The notes under the pieces: model-generated | Databases searched by the model: none | Told to the model about the DNA's origin: nothing | What the model saw: the letters and a program-made list of their open reading frames with translations, nothing else | Shown: piece after piece, positions 34,874 to 43,766 of the stretch | Layout: each line of letters opens with the position of its first letter | Position numbering within the stretch: position 1 is the first letter of the stretch | Translations under genes and position numbers: made by a program | Assembly: GCA_001516025.1 (NCBI GenBank) | Contig: LOEU01000030.1 | Location: 62,001 to 126,000, forward strand | Direction of reading: 5' to 3' | DNA length: 64,000 nucleotides | Source: a bacterium BRH_c32 | Lineage (GTDB): Bacteria > Bacteroidota > Ignavibacteria > Ignavibacteriales > Melioribacteraceae

Positions 34874-35461
34874 TCATTCCTTATAAAACTTCTGCACTTC
34901 GTTATATCGAAAACAATTCATTTCATGGTCATTGACTAACCCTGTTGCTTGAAGATGTGCATATATAATTGTGGAGCCGACAAATTTGAACCCTCTATTC
35001 TTAAGGTCTTTTGAGACTGCATCGCTTAGAGGACTTGTTGCAGGAAGCTCTTTAATAGAATTAAATTTATTAATTACCGGTTTTCCGTTATTAAAACTCC
35101 ATATATAATTAGAAAATGAGCCAAATTCTTTTTGGATTTCGAGAAATCGTGCCGCATTATTTATTGCAGCTTCTATTTTTAATCTATTTCTGATTATACC
35201 GGAATTTTGTAATAATTCTTCCACTTTCTGTTTATCGTACTTAGCAACTTTCACGGGATCGAAATTAGCAAACGCTTTTTTATAACCGGAGCGGCGTTTA
35301 AGAATTGTCTCCCAAGATAAACCTGCTTGGGCACTTTCCAAAATTAAAAATTCAAAATGGGTTCTATCTTCATAGCAGGGTACTCCCCATTCTTCGTCAT
35401 GGTATTTCATCATAAAATCTTTTTGATTATGCCAGCCACAGCTTTTTTGAATTCTTTCCAT
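34874..35461 (-). CDS. tag: DNA-3-methyladenine glycosylase I
   Basis: Start placed at ATG 35461 (MERIQKSCGW, 195 residues) because E. coli Tag begins MERCGW; the longer frame from 35533 adds 24 unrelated residues. Zinc-site residues are visible: Cys8, the His of YHDEEWG, and the C-terminal His and Cys in VNDHEMNCF. AQAGLSWETILKRR is the helix-hairpin-helix-proximal family block. Removes 3-methyladenine from alkylated DNA in base excision repair. Divergent from the SPFH gene, 102 bp apart. Confidence 0.95.
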   Translation of the reverse strand: MERIQKSCGWHNQKDFMMKYHDEEWGVPCYEDRTHFEFLILESAQAGLSWETILKRRSGYKKAFANFDPVKVAKYDKQKVEELLQNSGIIRNRLKIEAAINNAARFLEIQKEFGSFSNYIWSFNNGKPVINKFNSIKELPATSPLSDAVSKDLKNRGFKFVGSTIIYAHLQATGLVNDHEMNCFRYNEVQKFYKE

Positions 35462-35563
35462 ACTATTCTCTCTAATTTGTTTGGTAAGATAATAAAAAAA
35501 TAATTTGACATTCTGATAGCAAAGTGATATCATAATGCTATCAATTAATTGGAGTTTGGTAAA

Positions 35564-36436
35564 ATGGAAGCTATTACCGAAAAAAATGCTTTTAAGATTA
35601 ATGGTTTTATCGTAGCAGCGTTTGTTTTTTTACTTGCCATAATCGAAGTTTTTCTCATTATCCAAAATGCGGGTTCAGAAAATCCCAATTTTCTATTTAT
35701 CTTTTTTCCCATAATGTTAGTAATTGTTTTAATTATGCCCGGTTTTCTCGTTGTTCAGCCAAATGAATCGAAAGTATTGATACTTTTTGGTAAATACATC
35801 GGGACAATACATAATTCCGGTTTTTGGTGGGCAAATCCTTTTACTATCAAAAAACATATCTCTTTACGTATAAGAAATTTTAATAGTGATAAGATCAAAG
35901 TAAACGATATTCATGGCAATCCGATCGAAATTGCTGCAGTTATTGTGTGGAAAGTTGTCGATTGTGCTCGTGCTTTATTTGATGTGGAGAGTTTCGAGAA
36001 ATTTGTGGAGATTCAAAGCGAAACTGCTATCCGTGCTTTAGCCACCGAGTATCCTTATGATTCTAATGATAATGAAAAGGAATCACTAAGAGGCAATACA
36101 AAAGAAATTTCGGAGAATCTTCAAAGACAATTACAGACTCGTTTAGAGATAGCCGGAGTAGAAGTTGTAGAATCAAGATTATCTCACCTCGCTTATGCGC
36201 AGGAGATAGCTCAAGCTATGCTAAGAAGACAGCAGGCGCAAGCAATTGTTGCAGCTCGTCAAACAATCGTTGAAGGAGCAGTCGGCATGGTTCAAATGGC
36301 TCTTGTCTCTCTAAGCGAACAAAATATTGTAAATCTCGATGAAGAGAAAAAAGCTGCTATGGTTAATAATCTTCTTGTTGCCTTAGTTTCTGAATCTCAA
36401 GCTACACCGGTAATCAATACAGGAACTCTCTATTGA
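35564..36436 (+). CDS. SPFH (band 7/flotillin-like) membrane protein
   Basis: 290 residues from ATG 35564 (GGAG 9 bp upstream); the in-frame TTG 35549 overlaps that ribosome site and is rejected. Two hydrophobic helices (about 13-35 and 45-65) precede an SPFH domain (PNESKVLILFGKYIGTI onward) and an Ala/Glu/Gln-rich coiled coil (AQEIAQAMLRRQQAQAIVAARQ). Forms membrane scaffolding oligomers. Its TGA overlaps the ATG of a small ribbon-helix-helix gene (TGATG), a pairing I recall from many bacteria. Confidence 0.88.
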   Translation: MEAITEKNAFKINGFIVAAFVFLLAIIEVFLIIQNAGSENPNFLFIFFPIMLVIVLIMPGFLVVQPNESKVLILFGKYIGTIHNSGFWWANPFTIKKHISLRIRNFNSDKIKVNDIHGNPIEIAAVIVWKVVDCARALFDVESFEKFVEIQSETAIRALATEYPYDSNDNEKESLRGNTKEISENLQRQLQTRLEIAGVEVVESRLSHLAYAQEIAQAMLRRQQAQAIVAARQTIVEGAVGMVQMALVSLSEQNIVNLDEEKKAAMVNNLLVALVSESQATPVINTGTLY

Positions 36437-36609
36437 TGACGGAAAAAAAGAAGTTTTTATTACGATTAGATGAAAAAGTTTATGCCGCCCTGGAAAAGTG
36501 GGCGGCTGATGATCTTCGCTCTATCAATTCTCAAATTGAGTATATACTCAAAGAATCGTTAAAAAAAACCAACCGAATTAAAAAAGAAGAAAAAGATTCT
36601 TCTCAGTGA
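36436..36609 (+). CDS. Arc-family ribbon-helix-helix protein (57 residues)
   Basis: ATG 36436 shares bases with the SPFH stop; TGA 36607-36609. The N-terminal strand KKFLLRLDEKVYAALEKWA and helix SINSQIEYILKESLKK are the MetJ/Arc ribbon-helix-helix pattern (beta strand, helix A, N-S-x-I helix B); the tail is Lys/Glu-rich. It could bind DNA as a dimer. Very short genes like this are easily missed; the tight coupling and intact fold support it. No toxin gene is adjacent, so an antitoxin role is not suggested. Confidence 0.8.
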   Translation: MTEKKKFLLRLDEKVYAALEKWAADDLRSINSQIEYILKESLKKTNRIKKEEKDSSQ

Positions 36610-36711
36610 AGGGCATTTATTTTTACTTATTTTTTTTACTGATTTAAACCTTTTTATACCCAAGTATGTTTAAATTGTGTAGTGAAATTTAAAATTTAAG
36701 ATAGGTCTAAA

Positions 36712-39700
36712 ATGCCAAAATCAGTAAAACTAATTTTCTTACTACTAATAATCCTTCTTACCATTGTTTTTACACCGGTCCAAATCTATTCACAGACAGT
36801 CTCTGAAAGAATTGAATCACTCATTTCTCAAATGACACTCGAAGAGAAAATACTTCAGCTCCATGCCGAAGGAGGATTTAACACTGCTGATAATAATAGA
36901 TTAAATATTCCCGGTTTTATTATGGCAGATGGTCCTCATGGAGTAAGAGATGGTTTAGCTACTTCTTTTCCGGTTGGTATTTCTATGTCGGCTACATTCG
37001 ATCCTGATCTAATGGAAAGAGTGGGAATGGCTATGGGCAAAGAATTCCGTGGCAAAGGAAAACATCAGGCATTGGGACCTTGTCTAGATCTTACACGCGA
37101 TCCCAGAAACGGTAGAACTCCCGAAAGCGGAGGTGAAGACCCATATCTGATTGCGAAAATTAATACAGCGCTCGTTAAGGGCATTCAATCGGCAGGCGTT
37201 ATTGCCACGATAAAACATTATAATGCCACTCATAAACAGATTGGAAGAATGAGTAATAATTATACTGTCGGAGACCCGATGTTGATGACGGCTTATGGAT
37301 TTAGCTTTCGCTCCGCACTTCAAGATGGAGGTGCCTTTTCGATCATGAGTGCCTATAATAAAATAAACGATCAGTTCGCTTCCGAGAATAAAAATTTACT
37401 TACTACAATACTCAGAAATAATTGGGGATTCCCATTTTATGTAGTTTCAGATTGGGGAGCAATTCATAATTCAGAACTCGCAATAAAAGCAGGCTGTGAT
37501 GTTTGTATGGGGAGCGAAAATTATGAAAATGATCTCTTGAATTTAGTTAATAGTGGTGCTGTTTCCCTTAATGTTATTAATGAAGCCGTAAGAAATGTTT
37601 TAAGAACAAAAATATTAGCAGGAATGTTAGATTATTATCCTTCAGGAGATCCGGCTGACGTAAATAGTTTTGACCATCAAGCACTTGCACTCGAAGCAGG
37701 TTTGAAAAGTTTGGTATTGCTAAAAAATGAAGATAACTTTTTACCATTAGATAAGAGAAAAATTAATAAAGTTACAGTTGTTGGTCCAAATGCAAATTCT
37801 CTTCCTTTAGATGGAGCGGGAAGTGCTTATGTATCTCCTTTTTACACCGTTACACCGAGACAAGGAATTGAAAATTATCTAGGTGCTTCGAAAGTTTTTT
37901 ATGCTAAAGGAGTAGAGCTATCGGGAAATTATTCAACTGATCTTGGAGTTGCATTAACGGAAGCAAAAAATTCTGACTTAGTAATATATTTCGGAGGATT
38001 GGATTCTTCTCAAGAAGGTGAAGGATTTGATCGCTCTAATGGTTCAATAATGCTTCCCGGTAAACAAAATGATTTTATAAAACAGCTTAGATCCGTTAAT
38101 ACAAATGTAGTGGTTGTTTTAATTAGTGGAGGCATCTGCTCTGTATCTCCTTTTGTAAATGATGCAAAATCGATATTATATGCTTTCTATCCGGGACAGG
38201 AAGGGGGCAATGCAATTGCGCAAGTTCTATTCGGCGATTATAATCCGGCAGGGAGATTGCCCGTTACAATGCCCGTTAATGATAGCCAAATTACAAATGA
38301 AATAACTGATTTTGATTTTAATAATGATTATGCATGTGGTTATCGTTATTATGATAAAAATGAAATCACTCCACAGTATTCTTTTGGATATGGTCTTAGT
38401 TATACTCAATTCCGGTATTCAAATTTTGCAATTTCTCCAGATGGAGGAACGACAGGTGATATTTATGAAGTGAGTTTTGATCTTAAGAATATAGGTTCAA
38501 GAGAAGGCGAAGAAGTTGCTCAGCTATATTTGTCCTATAAAGGGGCTGATGACTTAGTCCCTCCGGTTAAAGAGCTTAAAGGTTTTAAAAGAGTTCATTT
38601 AGATGCCGGTGAAACCAAGACTATTAAGATGTTGGTTACTGCAAATGAATTATACCGATATAATAATAATTCAGATGCTAAAATCTATCAAGTACCATCC
38701 GGATATTTCACTTTCCGAGTAGGAGGTTCGTCTGATAATCTTCCTTTAGAAAAAACAATTCATATTGCCTGGCGTTCAATTAGATCTGATTTACAGATTG
38801 CAAATATATGGACTATGCCACGCTTTCCATTAAAAGGACAGCAGGTTCATTTTATTGCTTCGGTAATAAATAGAGGGAGCGGATCGAGTCCAAAGGGACA
38901 ATTTTTACAAGTTAATTTTTTAGTCAATGGAGTGAAAATTTGCGAAGCTATTAATTTCTCAGGTTCAATTCCTGCCGGTGGAATGCAGATGATTGAAGGT
39001 AATGTCGGAGATGGTGCGGGACCTAATTATTGGACTGCCGGAGAACCGGGTGAATATACGGTTGAAGCAATTGTTGATCTTCCCAATACTGTTAATGAGG
39101 ATGTGGAAGGGAATAATAGCAAAACGGTTAAGCTAGAAGTTTATCCTGAACCTGCAATAAATTTAGCTTTAGGAAAATCTGTTACTGCAACTTCCTCTGA
39201 AAGTAATTTATATCCTGCAAATAATATTACTGATGGTAATTATGGTACTCGTTGGTCTTCAAAATTTACTGATCCTCAGTCGGTAACAATTGATCTAGGT
39301 TCTGTTATGGATTTTAACCAAATTAAATTATTCTGGGAAGCTGCTTACGGAAAAAATTATATAATCCAAGTATCTGATGATCAATCTAATTGGAAAACTA
39401 TTATCACAAAAGTTGATGGTCATGGAAATATCGAAAAATATGATATAGCCACATCCGGTAGATATATAAAATTCATAGGAACTGAACGTGGTACTGAATA
39501 TGGCTATTCGCTTTATGAAATAGAAGTTTATAAAGTTATTAAACCCGTTTCGGTTGATGATGAAAAAAAAAGCGCACTGCCGATAAATTTCAAATTGAAC
39601 AATAATTATCCAAATCCATTTAATCCAACGACAACTATTGAATATCAGCTTCCAAAGGAGGGGATTGTAAAAATAGAGATTTATAATTCACTTGGGCAGT

Positions 39701-39861
39701 TAGTGAAAGTATTAACTGATTCTTTTCAGAATGCAGGTATTCATACTATTAAGTGGAATGGAAAGGATACCTATGGTACTTCAGTAGCAAGTGGAATCTA
39801 TTTTTATAGAATGAATACTGAAGGATTTACTCTCGTAAAAAAAATGATGCTTTTGAAATAA
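36712..39861 (+). CDS. Secreted GH3 glycoside hydrolase with CARDB, F5/8C and T9SS domains
   Basis: 1049 residues: signal peptide (1-28, IYSQ); GH3 N-domain with KHY at 168-170 and nucleophile Asp247 in VVSDWGA; GH3 C-domain and FnIII-like domain to about 680; a CARDB-like module (about 685-800, ending VEGNNSKTV); an F5/8-type C (discoidin/CBM32-like) module (about 805-935, NLALGKSVTATSSE, TRWSSKF); and a T9SS type A sorting domain (NYPNPFNPTTTIEYQLP, final KKMMLLK). Likely a beta-glucosidase-type exo-enzyme displayed on the cell surface, with the added modules binding polysaccharide. The exact substrate is not readable. Confidence 0.9.
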   Translation: MPKSVKLIFLLLIILLTIVFTPVQIYSQTVSERIESLISQMTLEEKILQLHAEGGFNTADNNRLNIPGFIMADGPHGVRDGLATSFPVGISMSATFDPDLMERVGMAMGKEFRGKGKHQALGPCLDLTRDPRNGRTPESGGEDPYLIAKINTALVKGIQSAGVIATIKHYNATHKQIGRMSNNYTVGDPMLMTAYGFSFRSALQDGGAFSIMSAYNKINDQFASENKNLLTTILRNNWGFPFYVVSDWGAIHNSELAIKAGCDVCMGSENYENDLLNLVNSGAVSLNVINEAVRNVLRTKILAGMLDYYPSGDPADVNSFDHQALALEAGLKSLVLLKNEDNFLPLDKRKINKVTVVGPNANSLPLDGAGSAYVSPFYTVTPRQGIENYLGASKVFYAKGVELSGNYSTDLGVALTEAKNSDLVIYFGGLDSSQEGEGFDRSNGSIMLPGKQNDFIKQLRSVNTNVVVVLISGGICSVSPFVNDAKSILYAFYPGQEGGNAIAQVLFGDYNPAGRLPVTMPVNDSQITNEITDFDFNNDYACGYRYYDKNEITPQYSFGYGLSYTQFRYSNFAISPDGGTTGDIYEVSFDLKNIGSREGEEVAQLYLSYKGADDLVPPVKELKGFKRVHLDAGETKTIKMLVTANELYRYNNNSDAKIYQVPSGYFTFRVGGSSDNLPLEKTIHIAWRSIRSDLQIANIWTMPRFPLKGQQVHFIASVINRGSGSSPKGQFLQVNFLVNGVKICEAINFSGSIPAGGMQMIEGNVGDGAGPNYWTAGEPGEYTVEAIVDLPNTVNEDVEGNNSKTVKLEVYPEPAINLALGKSVTATSSESNLYPANNITDGNYGTRWSSKFTDPQSVTIDLGSVMDFNQIKLFWEAAYGKNYIIQVSDDQSNWKTIITKVDGHGNIEKYDIATSGRYIKFIGTERGTEYGYSLYEIEVYKVIKPVSVDDEKKSALPINFKLNNNYPNPFNPTTTIEYQLPKEGIVKIEIYNSLGQLVKVLTDSFQNAGIHTIKWNGKDTYGTSVASGIYFYRMNTEGFTLVKKMMLLK

Positions 39862-39871
39862 TTACAACTAA

Positions 39872-39900
39872 CTCGGCCGTGAAGTTCTTTCACGACCGAG
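39872..39900. terminator. Hairpin between convergent genes
   Basis: Arms CTCGGCCGTGAA (39872-39883) and TTCACGACCGAG (39889-39900) with one mismatch and a 5-base loop, lying between the convergent GH3 and TonB-like genes. Neither side has a strong T tract, so termination would be imperfect. Confidence 0.55.
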
Positions 39901-39934
39901 GTTACTCTAACTTTAAGTGAGATATATTATAAAT

Positions 39935-40711
39935 TTATTGCAGCTTGAACATAATAGGAATTGCCACTTCGCACTTTACAGGTTTCCCTTTTATTAAACC
40001 CGGTTTGAATTTTGCTTGCATTACTGCTTTCTCTGCCGCTTCATCTAAACCGTTTCCGGCACCTTTAATTACCTTTGTACCAACCACATCGCCATTCTGA
40101 TCTATAAAAGCTTTTACAAATACTCTTCCTTCTATTCCTGCTTTTTTTGCTTCTTCGGGATAAACAATATTTTTTGCAATAGCTGCAACACCTCCGATAA
40201 GTTCAGGCATTTGCTCTGCTTGGATAAAATATGAATCATTATTGCTTCCAAATATTCCGACTGTTGGAAGATTGGAGAATGTTAATTCATATTTATTATT
40301 AGAATTTTTAGATGCACTAAATTCCCAAGAAAATTGAAAATTTTTATTTTCTCCATTCTCTTGATACGAAGTGAAATTCCAGTTTTTTACTTTTTCATAA
40401 ATTAATTTATCTAAATCGGGAGAAACACTTTTTACCACTTTAAGTTTGGAGAATGAACCATCACCATTTGCATAAATGATATATTCAAAATTTAATGTCT
40501 CATCCATCCCCGAATATTCTGATAATAGCTGATTTAATCCCTTTGTTAAATTTTCTGCGAATAACGGATCGGTAACTAATCTGCTGCTTACCGATTCTGC
40601 TTCAAGCATTTTAAATTCTTTAGCATAACTTGGGATAAAAGAATCACTGCTATTGCTTTGACAGCTTGTAAGTGTTACAGCAAAAATTAGAAATGCAATA
40701 AGATTTTTCAT
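39935..40711 (-). CDS. TonB-domain lipoprotein with two TonB-C repeats
   Basis: 258 residues. Lipobox LTSC with Cys17 replaces the usual TonB inner-membrane anchor. Residues 80-150 look like a degenerate TonB C-terminal domain, and residues 170-258 a canonical one (YPEEAKKAGIEGRVFVKAF, then GNGLDEAAEKAVMQAKFKPG). No proline-rich spacer. Third gene of an ECF sigma/anti-sigma unit. A classical energy-transducing role is doubtful because it cannot contact ExbB through a transmembrane helix; a periplasmic sensor or adaptor is an alternative. Confidence 0.75.
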   Translation of the reverse strand: MKNLIAFLIFAVTLTSCQSNSSDSFIPSYAKEFKMLEAESVSSRLVTDPLFAENLTKGLNQLLSEYSGMDETLNFEYIIYANGDGSFSKLKVVKSVSPDLDKLIYEKVKNWNFTSYQENGENKNFQFSWEFSASKNSNNKYELTFSNLPTVGIFGSNNDSYFIQAEQMPELIGGVAAIAKNIVYPEEAKKAGIEGRVFVKAFIDQNGDVVGTKVIKGAGNGLDEAAEKAVMQAKFKPGLIKGKPVKCEVAIPIMFKLQ

Positions 40712-40721
40712 TTTAGTTCCC

Positions 40722-41192
40722 TCATAGTTTATTTGATGTTATAATTATAGTTCCTTCCTTTGGAGATTTAATCTCTGCCGTAGGAATTGAATTGATTAAT
40801 AGTTTAATCATCTGTTCCTGATTCTCAACTTGTCTTACAGTTTTTTCAAGTTGAATGGAATTAATACGTGATTCATTTATAAAAAAGATTGAAAGAAGTA
40901 ATAGCATAGCCACAAGAAGATAAGCGGAATATTTTGGGATTTTATTTTGAATTGAATACACATCTTTGCGTTGTTTAATACTTGTTAGCGAGCTTAATAT
41001 TTTCGAATCAAGTGAAGGAGGAAATGCTTCATTCAGTTTTTGAAATTCGTTTTTAAGGTAACTACATTTTTTGAAATACTCCCTAAGATTTTCATCCATT
41101 GAAAGTTGTGTAAATAAAAAACCCTCTTTCGATTTATCTAACTCTCCATCAATAAATTCATTTATCATTATTTCTAATTCATTGTTTTTCAT
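40722..41192 (-). CDS. Anti-sigma factor-like single-pass membrane protein
   Basis: 156 residues. The cytoplasmic N-terminus (INEFIDGELDKSKEGFLFTQLS, in part, residues 11-30) resembles the helical anti-sigma fold but lacks the HxxxCxxC zinc motif. One transmembrane helix at about 88-106, then a short periplasmic coil (EKTVRQVENQEQMIKLL). It starts 4 bp inside the sigma factor gene, the standard arrangement of ECF sigma/anti-sigma pairs. Confidence 0.7.
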   Translation of the reverse strand: MKNNELEIMINEFIDGELDKSKEGFLFTQLSMDENLREYFKKCSYLKNEFQKLNEAFPPSLDSKILSSLTSIKQRKDVYSIQNKIPKYSAYLLVAMLLLLSIFFINESRINSIQLEKTVRQVENQEQMIKLLINSIPTAEIKSPKEGTIIITSNKL

Positions 41193-41734
41193 AATAGATC
41201 TCCGGTATCAAAAATATTTTCTAATTGCTTAATTAATTTTTGCCTTGTTTTATAAAGTCGGCTTTTTACGAGTTCTTCATCAATTTCCATAATTGAAGCA
41301 ATCTCTTTATATGACAGTTTTGAATATTCTTTCAAGAAAAATGGTTCACTTTGTGCAGGAGGAATCTTCCTTAATTCATTAAGTACAATATCCTTAAGCT
41401 CTTTCTTCTCATATTCGTAATAATAATTCGTGTTATCGCTTGCAATATTTTCATTTTCATTTATATCATAATATTCCAAATGTTCGGTTCTTACTTTTTT
41501 CTTTCTCAAGTAACTAAATATTTCGTTCCGGGTTGTCTTAAATAGCCAGTAGCTGATTGAATCAAAATTATTAATCGAATCCATGTTCTGAAATAATTTC
41601 AAAAAAACATTCTGAATAATATCTTGTGAAATGGAGCGATTATTTAACATTTTGACGCAATAATTATATAATCCCTCCTTATAGCGATTATATAGAATTG
41701 TAAACTGAATTATATTTTGGCTCTCATTTCTCAC
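41189..41734 (-). CDS. ECF-type RNA polymerase sigma factor
   Basis: 181 residues, GTG start with AAGGA 8-10 bp upstream. Sigma region 2 (NRSISQDIIQNVFLKLFQNM, SYWLFKTTRNEIFSYLRKKK) and region 4 (KLSYKEIASIMEIDEELVKSRLYKTRQKLIKQ) are both present and no region 3 lies between them. Translationally coupled to the putative anti-sigma gene; probably autoregulated. A 153-bp divergent region separates it from the MacA-like operon, which may be a target. Confidence 0.88.
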   Translation of the reverse strand: MRNESQNIIQFTILYNRYKEGLYNYCVKMLNNRSISQDIIQNVFLKLFQNMDSINNFDSISYWLFKTTRNEIFSYLRKKKVRTEHLEYYDINENENIASDNTNYYYEYEKKELKDIVLNELRKIPPAQSEPFFLKEYSKLSYKEIASIMEIDEELVKSRLYKTRQKLIKQLENIFDTGDLL

Positions 41735-41887
41735 AAATTCATTTTCCTTATACCTTAAAGATGTTTCAATTTCTTAAAAGTTGCTATCAAAACTATTTTA
41801 AAATCCGCTCGTCTAAATTTTTATTGAAATTTAGAAATTATATTATCAATTTAACTTCTTGGGGTTTTTAAAATATTAGGAATTTAT

Positions 41888-43063
41888 ATGTCAGAAAACA
41901 AAGTTGATTTATCTTCTTTAAAAATCAATCGTAATCAAGAAAAACGTGTCAATGAGAAAAAATATTTAAAACCAATAATTATTACTCTTTTTGTTGTAGT
42001 GATAATAGCAATTGGTTATTTCTTCTTTCAATCATTGGTGAGCGGTGAAATAGAAGTAACTGAAACAAAAGCCTCTGTAATTTCATCCTCTGAAACCTCT
42101 GCTGTTTTAACAGCTTCAGGATATGTTGTAGCACAAAGGAAAGCTGCCGTTGCTTCGAAGGGTACGGGAAGATTAGTGTTTCTTGGTGTCGAAGAAGGAG
42201 ACCCTGTATATAAAAATCAAATTATAGCAAGATTAGAAGATAGTGATATAAAGGCACAGCTCGCACAAGCTCAAGCAAATTTACTCCTTCAGCAAGCCGG
42301 TTTAAAAGAAGCAACTAATCAATTTGAGAGAAGCAAAACTCTGCTTAAAACAAACTCTTCTACACAATCGGAAGTCGATGCGGCAGAAGCTCGATATCTT
42401 ACTATTCTTGCATCTATCGAACTTGCAAAAGCTTCTGTAACTGCATCAGAAGTGGCTATGGAAAATACTTTAATCCGAGCCCCATTCAATGGCACTGTTC
42501 TTACGAAGAATGCAGATGTCGGCGAGATAGTTGCTCCATTTGCTGCCAGTGCATCTTCTAAAGCGGCAGTTGTAACAATTGCAGATATGGCTTCATTGCA
42601 GATGGAAACGGATGTTTCTGAATCTAATATCTTTAGAATTAAACCGGGTCAAAGCTGCGAAATAACACTAGATGCCTATCCTAGAATTAAGTATCCCGGT
42701 CATGTAGCAAAAATAGTTCCCACTGCCGATAGAGGAAAAGCCACGGTTATGGTAAAGGTGGCTTTTAAGGAATATGATTCAAAAGTTCTTCCCGAAATGA
42801 GTGCTAAGGTTCTTTTCCTCGGCGACGAAATAAAAAATAATGAAGTAACTGAAATGCTTGTCGTTCCAATTTCGGCTGTTGTAAAGAAAAATGATAAATA
42901 TTTTGTTTATAAAATTGTTAATGGAACAGCGGAGTTTACTCAATTTCAGTCCGGCAGAGAATCTGATGATTATATCGAAGTCCTTTCCGGTATTACGGAA
43001 TCGGATAAATTAATTAATAATCCATCCGATAAAATTAAAGATGGCACTAAAATAAAATTATAA
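41888..43063 (+). CDS. MacA/RND-type periplasmic adaptor
   Basis: 391 residues: N-terminal anchor (about 29-49), lipoyl domain halves (VASKGTGRLVFLGVEEGD and IRAPFNGTVLTKNADVGE), coiled-coil hairpin in between, beta-barrel domain and a membrane-proximal domain ending at DKLINNPSDKIKDGTKIKL. Head of an operon with a LolD/MacB-type ATPase and two FtsX-like permeases, so it is the adaptor of an ABC exporter. No TolC gene is adjacent. Confidence 0.9.
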   Translation: MSENKVDLSSLKINRNQEKRVNEKKYLKPIIITLFVVVIIAIGYFFFQSLVSGEIEVTETKASVISSSETSAVLTASGYVVAQRKAAVASKGTGRLVFLGVEEGDPVYKNQIIARLEDSDIKAQLAQAQANLLLQQAGLKEATNQFERSKTLLKTNSSTQSEVDAAEARYLTILASIELAKASVTASEVAMENTLIRAPFNGTVLTKNADVGEIVAPFAASASSKAAVVTIADMASLQMETDVSESNIFRIKPGQSCEITLDAYPRIKYPGHVAKIVPTADRGKATVMVKVAFKEYDSKVLPEMSAKVLFLGDEIKNNEVTEMLVVPISAVVKKNDKYFVYKIVNGTAEFTQFQSGRESDDYIEVLSGITESDKLINNPSDKIKDGTKIKL

Positions 43064-43086
43064 TAAATATGTAGATCGGAGTAAAA

Positions 43087-43758
43087 ATGGCTGCAATAAT
43101 AAAAGTAAAAGATATTAATAAGTCGTACCAAAGAGATAACTTTGAAGTACCTGTACTTAATAATATTTCTCTTGATGTAGAAGAAGGAGAGTTTTTGGCT
43201 TTAATGGGTCCATCGGGCTCCGGCAAAACTACTCTTCTAAATTTAATTGCTGGAATTGATAAACCGGATAAAGGAAGTATTTTAGTTGCCGATACCGATA
43301 TTGCAAAATTATCCGAATCGGAATTAGCAAAATGGCGTTCTCACAATGTCGGGTTTGTTTTTCAATTTTATAATTTAATTCCAGTACTTACCGCATTTGA
43401 AAATGTCGAACTTCCGCTCCTACTTACAAATCTTACTAAAAAAGAAAGAAAGGAGCATGTTGTAGCTGCATTAACATTAGTGGGATTAGAAGATAGGATG
43501 AGTCATTACCCTAAACAATTATCAGGTGGTCAAGAGCAAAGGGTTGCCATTGCTAGGGCAATTGTAACCGATCCCGTAATAATTGTGGCTGATGAACCGA
43601 CAGGCGATTTAGATAAAAAATCTGCCGATGATATTCTTCTTCTATTAGAAAGATTAAATAGCGAATATAAAAAGACAATTGTAATGGTAACTCACGATCC
43701 TAATGCTGCTTCTAAAGCTCATGTGCAGCGTCATCTCGATAAAGGTGATTTGGTATAG
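43087..43758 (+). CDS. ABC exporter ATP-binding protein (MacB/LolD type)
   Basis: 223 residues with Walker A GPSGSGKT (about 41-48), Q-loop VFQFYNLIP, signature [14 protein letters not shown], Walker [14 protein letters not shown] and H-loop VTHD. The signature has GQEQR rather than GQQQR. ATP hydrolysis drives the type VII (mechanotransmission) permeases encoded by the next two genes, which follow at 8-bp spacings. Confidence 0.95.
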   Translation: MAAIIKVKDINKSYQRDNFEVPVLNNISLDVEEGEFLALMGPSGSGKTTLLNLIAGIDKPDKGSILVADTDIAKLSESELAKWRSHNVGFVFQFYNLIPVLTAFENVELPLLLTNLTKKERKEHVVAALTLVGLEDRMSHYPKQLSGGQEQRVAIARAIVTDPVIIVADEPTGDLDKKSADDILLLLERLNSEYKKTIVMVTHDPNAASKAHVQRHLDKGDLV

Positions 43759-43766
43759 GAGAACTT

